Of a stretch of DNA of 28,143 nucleotides, positions 6,141 through 15,117 are shown piece after piece (position 1 is the first letter of the stretch; every line of letters starts with the position of its first letter). This DNA is from Roseimarinus sp035271585 (GTDB lineage Bacteria; Bacteroidota; Bacteroidia; Bacteroidales; Prolixibacteraceae): NCBI GenBank assembly GCA_035271585.1, contig DATERL010000188.1:1-28143 (forward strand), written 5' to 3'. Under the pieces are notes generated by a model that searched no databases, had not been told where the DNA came from, and saw only the letters and a list, made by a program, of their open reading frames with translations. Position numbers and translations under genes: made by a program.

Positions 6141-9100
6141 ATGATAAACAGTATAATATCCTTTTCAATAAAGAATAAGGCACTTATCGGGCTGATGACA
6201 ATCGGACTGATTATTGGCGGAATATATTCCATGACCAAAGTGCCATTGGATGCCGTGCCCGACATTACCAACAACCAGGTGCAGGTGATTACCACCGCGC
6301 CCAACCTGGGCACCGAAGACATTGAGCAGTTTGTAACCTACCAGGTGGAACTATCGGTGGCCAACCTGCCGGGGGTTATCGAAATTCGTTCGGTTTCCCG
6401 GTTTGGGCTGTCAGTGGTAACAATAGTTTTCGAGGACAATATGGGAACCTACCTTCCCCGGCAGTTGGTAAGTGAAGCCTTAGCCGAAGTGAAAGAAAAA
6501 ATTCCACAGGGATTTGGGGAACCGTTTATGGCGCCAATCAGCACCGGATTGGGCGAAATATATCAATACACACTTGAAGTGCAACCTGGTTACGATACCA
6601 TTTACGACGATATGGAACTACGTACCATGCAGGAATGGATTGTAAAGCGACAAATGGCCATGCTTCCCGGAGTGGTAGAAGTAAATTCTTTTGGTGGTAG
6701 GGGAAAACAGTACGAAGTAGCTGTTAATCCAGATAAACTCCGAAGTATGGGCTTGGCCATTTCGGATATTTTTGAAGCACTTGACGACAACAATCAGAAC
6801 ACAGGCGGCGCATATATCGAGAAAAATTTTCAGGCCAACTTTATCCGTGGCGAAGGGTTGATGCGTTCGTTGGATGATATTAAAAACACTTTGGTCGCAA
6901 ACATTGACGGGCAACCCATTTTCATCAGGGATGTGGCAGAAGTGAAATTCGGAAGTTTTGTCCGTTATGGTGCTTTTACCAAAGATGGAAAGGGAGAGGC
7001 CGTTGGCGGAATCGTGATGATGCTGAAAGGCGAAAACTCAAACGATGTGATTAAGGATGTAAAAGAGCGAATGGCTTTAATTCAAAAATCACTGCCTGAT
7101 GGTGTTGAAATTAAACCTTTTCTTGACCGCAGTAAGCTCATTAAAAGTACCACATCTACCGTTGCCGAAAACCTGTCGTTGGGTGCGCTGATTGTTATTT
7201 TTGTGCTGGTTATCTTCCTCGGGAATTTAAGGGGCGGTTTAATTGTGGCATCAACCATTCCGCTGGCCTTGCTATTTGCATTTATCATGATGAACCTGTT
7301 TGGGGTGTGGGCTAACCTGATGAGTTTGGGGGCGCTCGATTTCGGGATATTGGTAGATGGTGCAGTAATTATTGTTGAATCCATGATATTTTACCTCCAT
7401 CGTAAAAACCTTATCGGAACAAAACTTGACCAGGCGAAACGAAACGAAATTGCCTATAATTCGTCAAGCAAAATGATGAACTCAGCATTTTTTGGTCAGT
7501 TGATTATTTTGATTGTTTTCATCCCGGTTTTAGCCTTGCAGGGTGTTGAAGGTAAAATGTTTATACCAATGGCTATGACTTTTGGATTTGCCGTTTTGGG
7601 CGTGGTAATATTGTGCCTTACCTATATTCCAATGATGGCAGCCTTATTCCTCCAACCACCTAAAACAGACAAAAAAACCTGGGGCGATAAAATAATTGGG
7701 AAACTCGAAAATGCTTACACTCCCGTAATCGGTTGGTCATTGAAAAGAAGTTGGATTGTAATAACAATTGCTTTTGTGCTTTTGATTTCCGGCAGTTTTC
7801 TGTTTACACGGATGGGAGCCGAATTTAACCCAAAACTCGATGAAGGCGATTTTGCTTTTCAGGCATTTTTAAAGCCGGGAACTTCATTGAGCGAAGTCAC
7901 AAAAACTTCTACCCGACTGGAACAAATTGTCTTGGAAAACTTTCCTGATGAAGTAGAAAGTATTCAAAGCAGGATTGGTGTGGCAGATTTACCCATGGAC
8001 CCAATGCCTTTGGACATTGCAGATATATTTGTGATATTGACACCAAAAGACCAGTGGACACAAGCCGAATCGAAAGCCGAATTAATTGAAAAAGTAAGGG
8101 AAAAAGTAAGTGTTTTGCCGGGTATAAATTTTGAATTTACGCAGCCTATTGAAATGCGTTTCAATGAATTGTTAACTGGTATCCGTGAAGATGTGGCCAT
8201 TAAACTGTATGGCGATGATTTGGAATTACTGGCTGATAAAGCTACGGAAATTGCTGGGCTGGTTTCTGGTATTGATGGTGTGGCTGGTGTAAAAGCAGAG
8301 GCCACAAGAGGATTGCCACAGATTACCGTTCATTACGACCGCAACAAGCTTGGCCGCTACAACCTGAAGATTAAGGAACTCAATACCATTGTTGAGTCCG
8401 CTTTTAGTGGTGGCGTTGCCGGAAGCATTTACGAAGGCGAGCGGATGTTCGACCTTGTTGTGAGACTGGATGAGGAACACCGCACAAGTATTGACGATGT
8501 CAGGAATTTATTTGTAACCCTTCCCGATGGTAATCAAATTCCCTTAAAAGAAGTGGCCGAAATTAGTTACCAGCCAGGACCGATGCAAATTAGCCGCGAC
8601 AATACCAACCGTAGAACCTACGTGGGGATTAATGTTGCCGACAGGGATGTGAAATCGCTTGTAGAAGAAATCCAATCTGTCTTAGATGAAAAACTAGAAC
8701 TGCCAACCGGCTATTATATCCGATATGGCGGTGCGTTCGAAAACCTCGAAAGGGCTTCAAAACGCTTGTCGCTGGTTGTTCCGCTTGCTTTGGCATTAAT
8801 TTTCATGTTGGTTTTCTTCGCTGTAAAGTCGTTTAAACAAACGCTAATGATTTATGTGGCTGTGCCGTTTGCCGCTGTTGGGGGTATATTTTCGCTCTAT
8901 TTGCGTGATATGCCTTTTAGTATTTCGGCTGGCGTAGGTTTTATCGTCCTGTTTGGCGTTGCGGTACTTAACGGTTTAGTGTTGATTAGCGGTTTTAATG
9001 AATTGAAAGAAGAAGGCAAACTCCATATAAACGACATTATTAAAAAAGGTTCAATCCGGCGTATCCGTCCAATTTTATTAACAGCTTCAACCGATATTCT

Positions 9101-10481
9101 GGGCTTTCTGCCTATGGCGGTTTCCACGTCGGCAGGAGCAGAAGTTCAACGCCCTTTGGCTACTGTGGTGATTGGAGGAATGTTGACATCAACCTTGTTG
9201 ACGCTTATTGTGCTACCTATTCTCTATAAATTTGTTGAAAGTGGCGTTAAAAAAATAAAAATGCCAAAAACAGCTTTAGGGATGTTTACCGTTCTTGTTG
9301 TGATTGCAGGTTTGGGAATTTCAGGAAATGCCAATGCGCAGGATTCTACGATAACATTGCCACAAGCCATTGAAAGGGCAAAAGAAAACTATCCGGCAAT
9401 TAAGGCAGCCAAATTGGAAGTTGACAAACAGGAAGCATTAAAAGCTACGGCATACGAACTGGGAACGACTTCGATTTATACCGGGAAAGAAGAAGTAGGC
9501 AACAACGCACCGGGTATTCAAAACAAAATCGGGATTGGACAAACAGACATTGACCTGTTCGGCATACCGGCTAAAAGAAAGCTTGCAAACAGCCGTACAA
9601 AACAAGCTTTATCCGGTCAGGAACTTACCGAATATTCGTTGGCTCGTGATGTTAGTCTTGCCTGGTACAATGCAGTCCATGCCAAACAGCAATGGCAACT
9701 ATTTAAAGACCTTGACACCTTGTACACCGATTTTCAGAAAGCTGCGGAGTTGCGTTACAATACACAGGCAATTTCAAAAATCGAATATCTTTCGGCATCG
9801 GCCAAATACAAAGAATTGCAGGTGAATTTAAGGAAAGCCGAAAGTAACTATTTGGCAAGCTTGCAAATCCTTAACCAATACCTGCTATATCCGGGGGCTG
9901 TTGATGTGAATACTCAGGATTTAGGACAATATGTTTTTGAACTTGTTTCAGGAACTGATTCTTTGGGTGCAAGCCCTTTACTTGATTACTATTCAACCGG
10001 AATTGATGTAGCAGAATCGGCGTGGAAAGCTGAAAAGGCCAATTTCCTTCCAAAGTTAAACTTGGGTTATAAATGGCAATCGGTTGACGGCAATTCAGGA
10101 TTTTATGGATGGGAAGTAGGTATTTCTGTCCCGCTGGCTTTCTTTTCACAATCGGGCAAAACCAAAGCTTCAAAAATTGACTTCCAAATTGCAAACCAAC
10201 AGTACGAGCAAAAGGAACTGGAACTGAAAGCCGGGTACAACGAGCAAATCAGCCGTTACCTTACTTTGCAACAGGTTATCAACTATTATCAAAAAGAAGC
10301 ATTGCCTCTGGCCGACGAACAAATTCAGGCTTCCAACCTGGCGTACCGTTTAGGCAGTATCGACTATGTCCAGTTTATTCAGAACACAGAAGCAGCCATA
10401 CGGACAAAACAAGATTTTTTAATGCAACAGGCAGAATACTTCGAATTGTCTGCCCAATTAAAATTCATAACAGGTAAATAA
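6141..10481 (+). CDS. czcA: CzcA/CusA-type heavy-metal RND pump fused to TolC-like domain
   Basis: The 1446-residue protein joins two parts. Residues 1 to about 1035 form an RND proton-driven antiporter with TM1 at about 13-30, a porter region from 40, and TM4 carrying D400, D406 and E413 in ALDFGILVDGAVIIVE. That DFGxxxDGAxxxxE pattern is the CzcA type (Co, Zn, Cd, Ni) rather than the CusA Cu/Ag type. Residues about 1068-1446 form an outer-membrane-factor (TolC) domain with long helices. Between them lies a second hydrophobic segment that looks like a signal peptide (M1041 to about A1066, ending NANAQ). Such fusions are known in Bacteroidota; the pump half ends in the inner membrane and the TolC half must reach the outer membrane. 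The adaptor gene follows 19 bases later. Confidence 0.93.
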   Translation: MINSIISFSIKNKALIGLMTIGLIIGGIYSMTKVPLDAVPDITNNQVQVITTAPNLGTEDIEQFVTYQVELSVANLPGVIEIRSVSRFGLSVVTIVFEDNMGTYLPRQLVSEALAEVKEKIPQGFGEPFMAPISTGLGEIYQYTLEVQPGYDTIYDDMELRTMQEWIVKRQMAMLPGVVEVNSFGGRGKQYEVAVNPDKLRSMGLAISDIFEALDDNNQNTGGAYIEKNFQANFIRGEGLMRSLDDIKNTLVANIDGQPIFIRDVAEVKFGSFVRYGAFTKDGKGEAVGGIVMMLKGENSNDVIKDVKERMALIQKSLPDGVEIKPFLDRSKLIKSTTSTVAENLSLGALIVIFVLVIFLGNLRGGLIVASTIPLALLFAFIMMNLFGVWANLMSLGALDFGILVDGAVIIVESMIFYLHRKNLIGTKLDQAKRNEIAYNSSSKMMNSAFFGQLIILIVFIPVLALQGVEGKMFIPMAMTFGFAVLGVVILCLTYIPMMAALFLQPPKTDKKTWGDKIIGKLENAYTPVIGWSLKRSWIVITIAFVLLISGSFLFTRMGAEFNPKLDEGDFAFQAFLKPGTSLSEVTKTSTRLEQIVLENFPDEVESIQSRIGVADLPMDPMPLDIADIFVILTPKDQWTQAESKAELIEKVREKVSVLPGINFEFTQPIEMRFNELLTGIREDVAIKLYGDDLELLADKATEIAGLVSGIDGVAGVKAEATRGLPQITVHYDRNKLGRYNLKIKELNTIVESAFSGGVAGSIYEGERMFDLVVRLDEEHRTSIDDVRNLFVTLPDGNQIPLKEVAEISYQPGPMQISRDNTNRRTYVGINVADRDVKSLVEEIQSVLDEKLELPTGYYIRYGGAFENLERASKRLSLVVPLALALIFMLVFFAVKSFKQTLMIYVAVPFAAVGGIFSLYLRDMPFSISAGVGFIVLFGVAVLNGLVLISGFNELKEEGKLHINDIIKKGSIRRIRPILLTASTDILGFLPMAVSTSAGAEVQRPLATVVIGGMLTSTLLTLIVLPILYKFVESGVKKIKMPKTALGMFTVLVVIAGLGISGNANAQDSTITLPQAIERAKENYPAIKAAKLEVDKQEALKATAYELGTTSIYTGKEEVGNNAPGIQNKIGIGQTDIDLFGIPAKRKLANSRTKQALSGQELTEYSLARDVSLAWYNAVHAKQQWQLFKDLDTLYTDFQKAAELRYNTQAISKIEYLSASAKYKELQVNLRKAESNYLASLQILNQYLLYPGAVDVNTQDLGQYVFELVSGTDSLGASPLLDYYSTGIDVAESAWKAEKANFLPKLNLGYKWQSVDGNSGFYGWEVGISVPLAFFSQSGKTKASKIDFQIANQQYEQKELELKAGYNEQISRYLTLQQVINYYQKEALPLADEQIQASNLAYRLGSIDYVQFIQNTEAAIRTKQDFLMQQAEYFELSAQLKFITGK

Positions 10482-10500
10482 TCAACAAAATATAGTAACG

Positions 10501-11793
10501 ATGAATACAAAAATAATTATAGCATTGATGGCAATCGCCACATTAATATCGTGCAACACAAAAAACAAAACAGCCGGAGAAGGCGAAGAACACGAAGAAC
10601 ATAGCCCCGAAGGCATTGTGATATTAAATAAAAACCAACGGGAAGCCCTGAAATTAAAATTGGGGTCTTTTCAAATGCGCAACCTAACCACGGTAGTAAA
10701 GTCAAACGGGCAACTCGAAGTACCTCCTGCAAACAGCGCCGATATTACAGCTGTTATTGGCGGGAATGTAAAAGAGATAAAGGTGTTTCATGGAGATAAA
10801 GTAAGAAAAGGCCAATTGTTAGCAGTGCTGGAACATCCTGACTATATCAAATTACAGGAAGATTTCGCCGAAGTTGCCAACAGGCTTGAATTTCTGGAAC
10901 AGGAATTTGAACGCCAAAAAGAATTGTTTGAAAACAATGTTGGTGCAGGCCAAGACTTCCAACAGGCAAAAGCGGAATACAATACGGCAAAAGCAAAATA
11001 CGAAGGATTAAAATCACGCCTGCAATTGCTGAATCTTTCGCCCGATAAAATTATGCAGGGCAATATTTCAAATACCATAAACATTAATTCACCAATAAAC
11101 GGTTTTGTAAATGAAGTTAATATAAAAGTAGGCTCTTATGTTGATGCAAAAGACATACTGCTTGAAATAACTGACAACACCGCAATTCATGCCGATTTTA
11201 TGGTTTATGAAAAAGATGTGCATTTGGTAAAAGAAGGCCAGAAAGTTCATTTTACGGTTTCGAACCGCCCCGATGAAGAATTAACAGCAACCGTTTTTGC
11301 CATTGGAAAAGAGTTTGAGGCCAATTCAAGGGCAGTTCATATCCATGCAAAAATCAATGAAAAAGTTTCTGGGCTTATACCCGGCATGTACATTTCGGGG
11401 CATTTGCATACAGATGAAAAATATACCAGGGCTTTGCCCAACGATGCCATTGTTTCCGAAGGGACAAAATCCTTCATTTTTATTTTGGACAATGAAGCTA
11501 TTGAAGAACAAGGGCACAGCGAAACCGAACATGCCGGACACGATGAGGATAAAGAAGCACAAGTTGAAGAAGGAAATCATGAGGGGCATGAACATGGCGA
11601 TGCAGACGATGATGATGCAACTCAAGAAAAGATGGCTTTCAGAATGGTAGAGGTCATTCCCGGTTTAAAAGACGAAGGTTATACAGAAATACAACTGATT
11701 AACTCCTTACCTGAAAACACACAGGTGGTTTTAAATGCGGCTTACTATCTATTGGCCGATATGAAAAAAGAAGAAACTGAACACGAACATTAA
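10501..11793 (+). CDS. czcB: RND periplasmic adaptor lipoprotein with His-rich insert
   Basis: The 430-residue adaptor bridges the RND pump and the TolC-like channel. A lipobox LISC places the lipidated cysteine at C18, so it is anchored in a membrane facing the periplasm. A barrel-sandwich half-motif (VKEIKVFHGDKVRKGQLLAV, residues 90-109) is followed by a coiled-coil hairpin (about 115-180), the second half-motif INSPINGFVNEVNIKVGSYV and a beta-barrel domain. Residues 336-375 are a His/Glu/Asp-rich insert (GHSETEHAGHDED, then NHEGHEHGD), and EHEEH at 29-33 and HEH at the C-terminus add more. These should bind divalent metal and deliver it to the pump. It is expressed with czcA and followed by the P-II-like gene after 10 bases. 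Confidence 0.92.
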   Translation: MNTKIIIALMAIATLISCNTKNKTAGEGEEHEEHSPEGIVILNKNQREALKLKLGSFQMRNLTTVVKSNGQLEVPPANSADITAVIGGNVKEIKVFHGDKVRKGQLLAVLEHPDYIKLQEDFAEVANRLEFLEQEFERQKELFENNVGAGQDFQQAKAEYNTAKAKYEGLKSRLQLLNLSPDKIMQGNISNTININSPINGFVNEVNIKVGSYVDAKDILLEITDNTAIHADFMVYEKDVHLVKEGQKVHFTVSNRPDEELTATVFAIGKEFEANSRAVHIHAKINEKVSGLIPGMYISGHLHTDEKYTRALPNDAIVSEGTKSFIFILDNEAIEEQGHSETEHAGHDEDKEAQVEEGNHEGHEHGDADDDDATQEKMAFRMVEVIPGLKDEGYTEIQLINSLPENTQVVLNAAYYLLADMKKEETEHEH

Positions 11794-11803
11794 AAATAAG
11801 GAA

Positions 11804-12136
11804 ATGATGAAAGAAATAAAAGCATTTATAAGACCAAATAAAGTGAACGACATTGTTCAGCATTTAAAAGATGCTGGGTTTGAAAACATGACCATTTCTA
11901 CTGCAGAAGGGACAGGGAAATTTCAGGATGACAAAGCGTTTGTTTCCCAAAAATTCTCCATAACCGATAGCCCAACGGCAAAAATTGAAATGGTAGTAGC
12001 AAAAGAAAAGATAAATACGGTAATAAACATCATTTCGGAATATGGTAAAACATTAAATCCAGGCGATGGATTAATTTATGTCTCCGATGTTGAAAAAGTG
12101 TATCGGGTGAAAACAGGACTGGAAAACGGGTTTTAA
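11804..12136 (+). CDS. P-II-like signalling protein of the metal efflux operon
   Basis: The 110-residue protein has the P-II fold pattern: beta1 KEIKAFIRPNKVNDIVQHL, the segment TISTAEGTGKFQ, and the C-terminal DGLIYVSDVEKVYRVKTG, equivalent to the B-loop and final strand of GlnB. The T-loop is short and lacks the usual uridylylated tyrosine context, so this is not a standard nitrogen sensor. P-II proteins next to RND metal pumps form a recognised separate group (PII-NG). Its place between adaptor and ATPase suggests it senses a metabolite or metal and acts on the transporters. A second, chimeric P-II tail is encoded at 14658. Confidence 0.85.
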   Translation: MMKEIKAFIRPNKVNDIVQHLKDAGFENMTISTAEGTGKFQDDKAFVSQKFSITDSPTAKIEMVVAKEKINTVINIISEYGKTLNPGDGLIYVSDVEKVYRVKTGLENGF

Positions 12137-12148
12137 TATTTAAAGAAT

Positions 12149-14653
12149 ATGAAAAAACTAAAAATAGAAATACCACTCATTTTGCCCGAAGTGCCAAACG
12201 AAAAAGACCAATGCGTTCAGGAGCTTATCTCACTGCTTCAGGAGCAAAAGGGTCTGGAAAAAGTCCATGTTTTAGAAGCTGCAGATAAGGGCGTGCCCCA
12301 ACTCTGTTTTCACTATAACCCGGAACTGATTTCCATTGACCGCGTACGTTCAATAGCCCGACTAACTGGTGCGTCCATTACCGAAAAAATCGCACACAAG
12401 CTCATCGAAGTAGAAGGCATCCGCCATTCTCGCCAAGCGCGCAGTATCGAGCGCAATCTTAGCGACTTAAACGGTATGATTGAAGCATCGGTTTCTGCTT
12501 CGGGAATGGTACGTGTTGAATTCGATAGAAGTCAGCTTGATGAAGCGACAATTATTAAAGCTTTGCAAAAAGAAGGCCTCGACATACCGGATACTGCCGT
12601 AAATGCCGAAAAATATCTACGCAGCATCAAAGAAACAGAGAAGCCGCAGAAAGACCAAAAGTCTGAAAAGAAGCCTGAACATGAAGAAGGTGATGTAGAA
12701 CATGAATATGCCCATGGCGGCCTTTTTGGCAAAAATACGGAGTTGATTTTCTCTATCCTTTCGGGAATATTGCTGGCTATTGGTTTTGGCTTCTCTTTCG
12801 TGGATGCTCTCCCCTCGTGGGTAAGCCTGTCGCTGTACATCGGGGCTTATTTCTTTGGTGGTTTCTACACCACCAAAGAAGCAGTCGAAACCGTATTTAA
12901 AGGTGGATTTGAAATTGACTTTTTGATGCTCGTTGCCGCCATTGGTGCGGCTATTTTGGGCGCATGGTCCGAAGGTGCTTTGTTGTTGTTTCTCTTCAGC
13001 ATGGGACATGCACTCGAACATTATGCCATGAACAAAGCCCGTAAATCTATTGCTGCTTTGGCCAAACTCGCCCCCAAAACTGCGTTACGAAAGAAGAACG
13101 GGAAAACAGAAGAGATAGGCATAGAAAAATTGAGTGTCGGCGACATCATCGTCGTGAAGCCCAACACTAAAATTCCGTCCGATGGGGTTGTGGTTAGCGG
13201 CAAAAGTAGCGTGAACCAGGCACCAATAACGGGCGAAAGTGTACCCGTGGATAAAATGCCGGTGGAGGACCAAGAAAAAGACTATTACAACGAAAAAGAC
13301 ATCAGTGATGAAAACAGGGTTTTTTCGGGCACAATCAATGGCAACAACACATTAGAAGTTAAAGTCATTAAGGAAGCCAAAGATTCTACCCTCTCCCGTT
13401 TGGTAAAGCTTGTGAATGAAGCTCAAACGCAGAAATCGCCCACCCAGCGGTTTACCGACAAGTTCGAGAAATACTTTGTGCCTTCCGTTTTGGGATTGGT
13501 GGTGTTATTGCTCGGGGCTTTTTTGGTTATTGATGAAAATTTTAGCGACAGCTTTTACAGGGCCATGGCCGTTCTGGTAGCCGCCAGTCCTTGTGCGCTA
13601 GCCATCTCCACGCCGAGTGCCGTACTGAGTGGGGTGGCCAGGGCTGCCAAAAGCGGGGTGCTTATCAAAGGCGGGCGGCCGTTGGAAGACCTGGGTGTTT
13701 TAACCGCCCTGGCATTCGATAAAACCGGGACTCTGACTGAAGGCAAACCAAAACTCACTAAAGTAATTCCGCTGAACAATACCGATGAGAATGAATTGCT
13801 GAAAATGGCAATTGCCGTAGAAAACCTAAGCGACCACCCCTTGGCAAAGGCGGTGGTCAGGGACGGCAAAAAGCGTTTGGAAGGAGATAGTATTCCCGAG
13901 GCCACTGATTTGGAAGCCGTTTTGGGAAAAGGCATAAAAGCAACGCTGGGAAATGATAAAGTATATATAGGCAATTTGGAACTGTATGAAGCCCTCGATG
14001 ATAAAAAACCTTCAAAAAAGATTGTAGATGAAATAAAAGCCCTTGAAGCTGGAGGGAATACCACCATGCTAATTCGCCGGAACAGCGATTATGTGGGCAT
14101 CATCGCCTTAATGGACACCCCGAGGGCAGAAGCAAAAAGCACGTTAGAACAATTAAAGAAAATCGGAATCAAACGGATGGTCATGCTCACGGGCGACAAC
14201 CAGAAAGTGGCCGATGCCGTGGCCAAAGAAATAGGCTTGACCGATGCCTGGGGCAGCCTGTTGCCAGAGGAAAAAGTAGATGCCATAAAGAAACTACAAA
14301 AGCAGGAATCGAAGGTGGCAATGGTAGGCGATGGCGTGAACGATGCCCCCGCAATGGCCAACAGCACCGTGGGCATAGCCATGGGCGCGGCCGGTTCTGA
14401 TGTGGCACTCGAAACCGCTGATATTGCCCTGATGGGCGACAAACTTGAAACCCTTCCATTTGCTATTGGACTGAGCAGAAAGGCAAAAGGTATAATAAAA
14501 CAGAACCTTTGGATTAGCCTGGGTGTCGTAGCTCTACTTATTCCTGCAACCATCCTTGGCCTAGCCAGCATCGGTATTGCCGTGCTCATTCACGAAGGTT
14601 CAACCCTTGTTGTGGTATTTAATGCACTAAGGTTGTTGGCGTACAAAAAGTAA
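12149..14653 (+). CDS. P1B-4-type heavy-metal P-type ATPase
   Basis: The 834-residue ATPase exports metal from the cytoplasm using ATP. The catalytic parts are present: TGES at 361-364, phosphorylation loop D524KTGTLT, SDHPLA at 561-566 and GDGVND at about 727-732. The transmembrane metal site reads SPC (480-482) in place of CPC, and HEGST (815-819) lies near the C-terminus. SPC plus HEG(G/S)T is the P1B-4 signature, linked to Co, Ni, Fe(II) or Zn export. The first 190 residues hold two HMA-sized modules without CxxC and a charged His/Glu linker (PEHEEGDVEHEYAHGG). P1B-4 pumps usually lack such N-terminal extensions. The spacing of 12 bases from the P-II-like gene fits one operon. Confidence 0.92.
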   Translation: MKKLKIEIPLILPEVPNEKDQCVQELISLLQEQKGLEKVHVLEAADKGVPQLCFHYNPELISIDRVRSIARLTGASITEKIAHKLIEVEGIRHSRQARSIERNLSDLNGMIEASVSASGMVRVEFDRSQLDEATIIKALQKEGLDIPDTAVNAEKYLRSIKETEKPQKDQKSEKKPEHEEGDVEHEYAHGGLFGKNTELIFSILSGILLAIGFGFSFVDALPSWVSLSLYIGAYFFGGFYTTKEAVETVFKGGFEIDFLMLVAAIGAAILGAWSEGALLLFLFSMGHALEHYAMNKARKSIAALAKLAPKTALRKKNGKTEEIGIEKLSVGDIIVVKPNTKIPSDGVVVSGKSSVNQAPITGESVPVDKMPVEDQEKDYYNEKDISDENRVFSGTINGNNTLEVKVIKEAKDSTLSRLVKLVNEAQTQKSPTQRFTDKFEKYFVPSVLGLVVLLLGAFLVIDENFSDSFYRAMAVLVAASPCALAISTPSAVLSGVARAAKSGVLIKGGRPLEDLGVLTALAFDKTGTLTEGKPKLTKVIPLNNTDENELLKMAIAVENLSDHPLAKAVVRDGKKRLEGDSIPEATDLEAVLGKGIKATLGNDKVYIGNLELYEALDDKKPSKKIVDEIKALEAGGNTTMLIRRNSDYVGIIALMDTPRAEAKSTLEQLKKIGIKRMVMLTGDNQKVADAVAKEIGLTDAWGSLLPEEKVDAIKKLQKQESKVAMVGDGVNDAPAMANSTVGIAMGAAGSDVALETADIALMGDKLETLPFAIGLSRKAKGIIKQNLWISLGVVALLIPATILGLASIGIAVLIHEGSTLVVVFNALRLLAYKK

Positions 14654-14657
14654 TCAT

Positions 14658-15026
14658 ATGCTAAAATGTTCATTTCACATTCCCAAAATGGATTGTCCTT
14701 CCGAGGAAGCCCATATCAGAATGAAACTCGAAAGGCTTTCCCACATTAAAAATTTGGTGTTCGATATTGAGAACATTACACTCTCCTCGGCAGAAGGCAC
14801 AGGGAAACTGCAAGATGAAAAAGCATTTGTTTCGCAGATATTTTCTGTTACCGATAGTGAGATTGCGAAACTTGAGAATGTAGCAGAAAATAAAGATGTT
14901 GATACTATTTGTACTATAATCTGTGAATACGGATGTACACTAAATCCGGACGATAGCCTAATCTATATTTCCGATATTGAAAAGGGGTACCGTGTGAAAA
15001 TGGGTTTGGAAAACGAAGAAAAATAA
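14658..15026 (+). CDS. Chimera: CDF-type metal-domain head joined to a P-II tail
   Basis: The 122-residue product is a hybrid. Residues 1-39 (FHIPKMDCPSEEAHIRMKLE, then LVFDIEN) match the start of the CDF transporter at 23016 (FTISKMDCPSEESLIRMKLE, then LVFDIEN). From residue 38 on it matches the P-II-like protein at 11804 from its residue 27: SSAEGTGKLQDEKAFVSQ and SLIYISDIEKGYRVKMGLEN. The join sits at ATTGAGAAC (14766-14774), where both parents carry TTGAAAAC. The frame is intact and has diverged from both parents at many positions, so it has probably been kept rather than just formed. It starts four bases after the P1B-4 ATPase stop. Both parents have ferredoxin-like beta-alpha-beta folds, so the swap may preserve folding. 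Function unknown. Confidence 0.85.
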   Translation: MLKCSFHIPKMDCPSEEAHIRMKLERLSHIKNLVFDIENITLSSAEGTGKLQDEKAFVSQIFSVTDSEIAKLENVAENKDVDTICTIICEYGCTLNPDDSLIYISDIEKGYRVKMGLENEEK

Positions 15027-15036
15027 TCGTTTGATA

Positions 15037-15077
15037 AACGGCAGATTGGTATAGATGTGTGGCAAACTGCTGTTTTT
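15037..15077 (+). terminator. Possible intrinsic terminator before the second ATPase
   Basis: AACGGCAG (15037-15044) and CTGCTGTT (15067-15074) form a stem with one mismatch around 22 bases, followed by a run of T to 15077. The loop is long, so the call is weak. If real, it would make the next ATPase a separate transcription unit. Confidence 0.35.
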
Positions 15078-15117
15078 CACGTTTGTGGTAAAACGAGATA
15101 ATTTGTAAAAACAAGGG

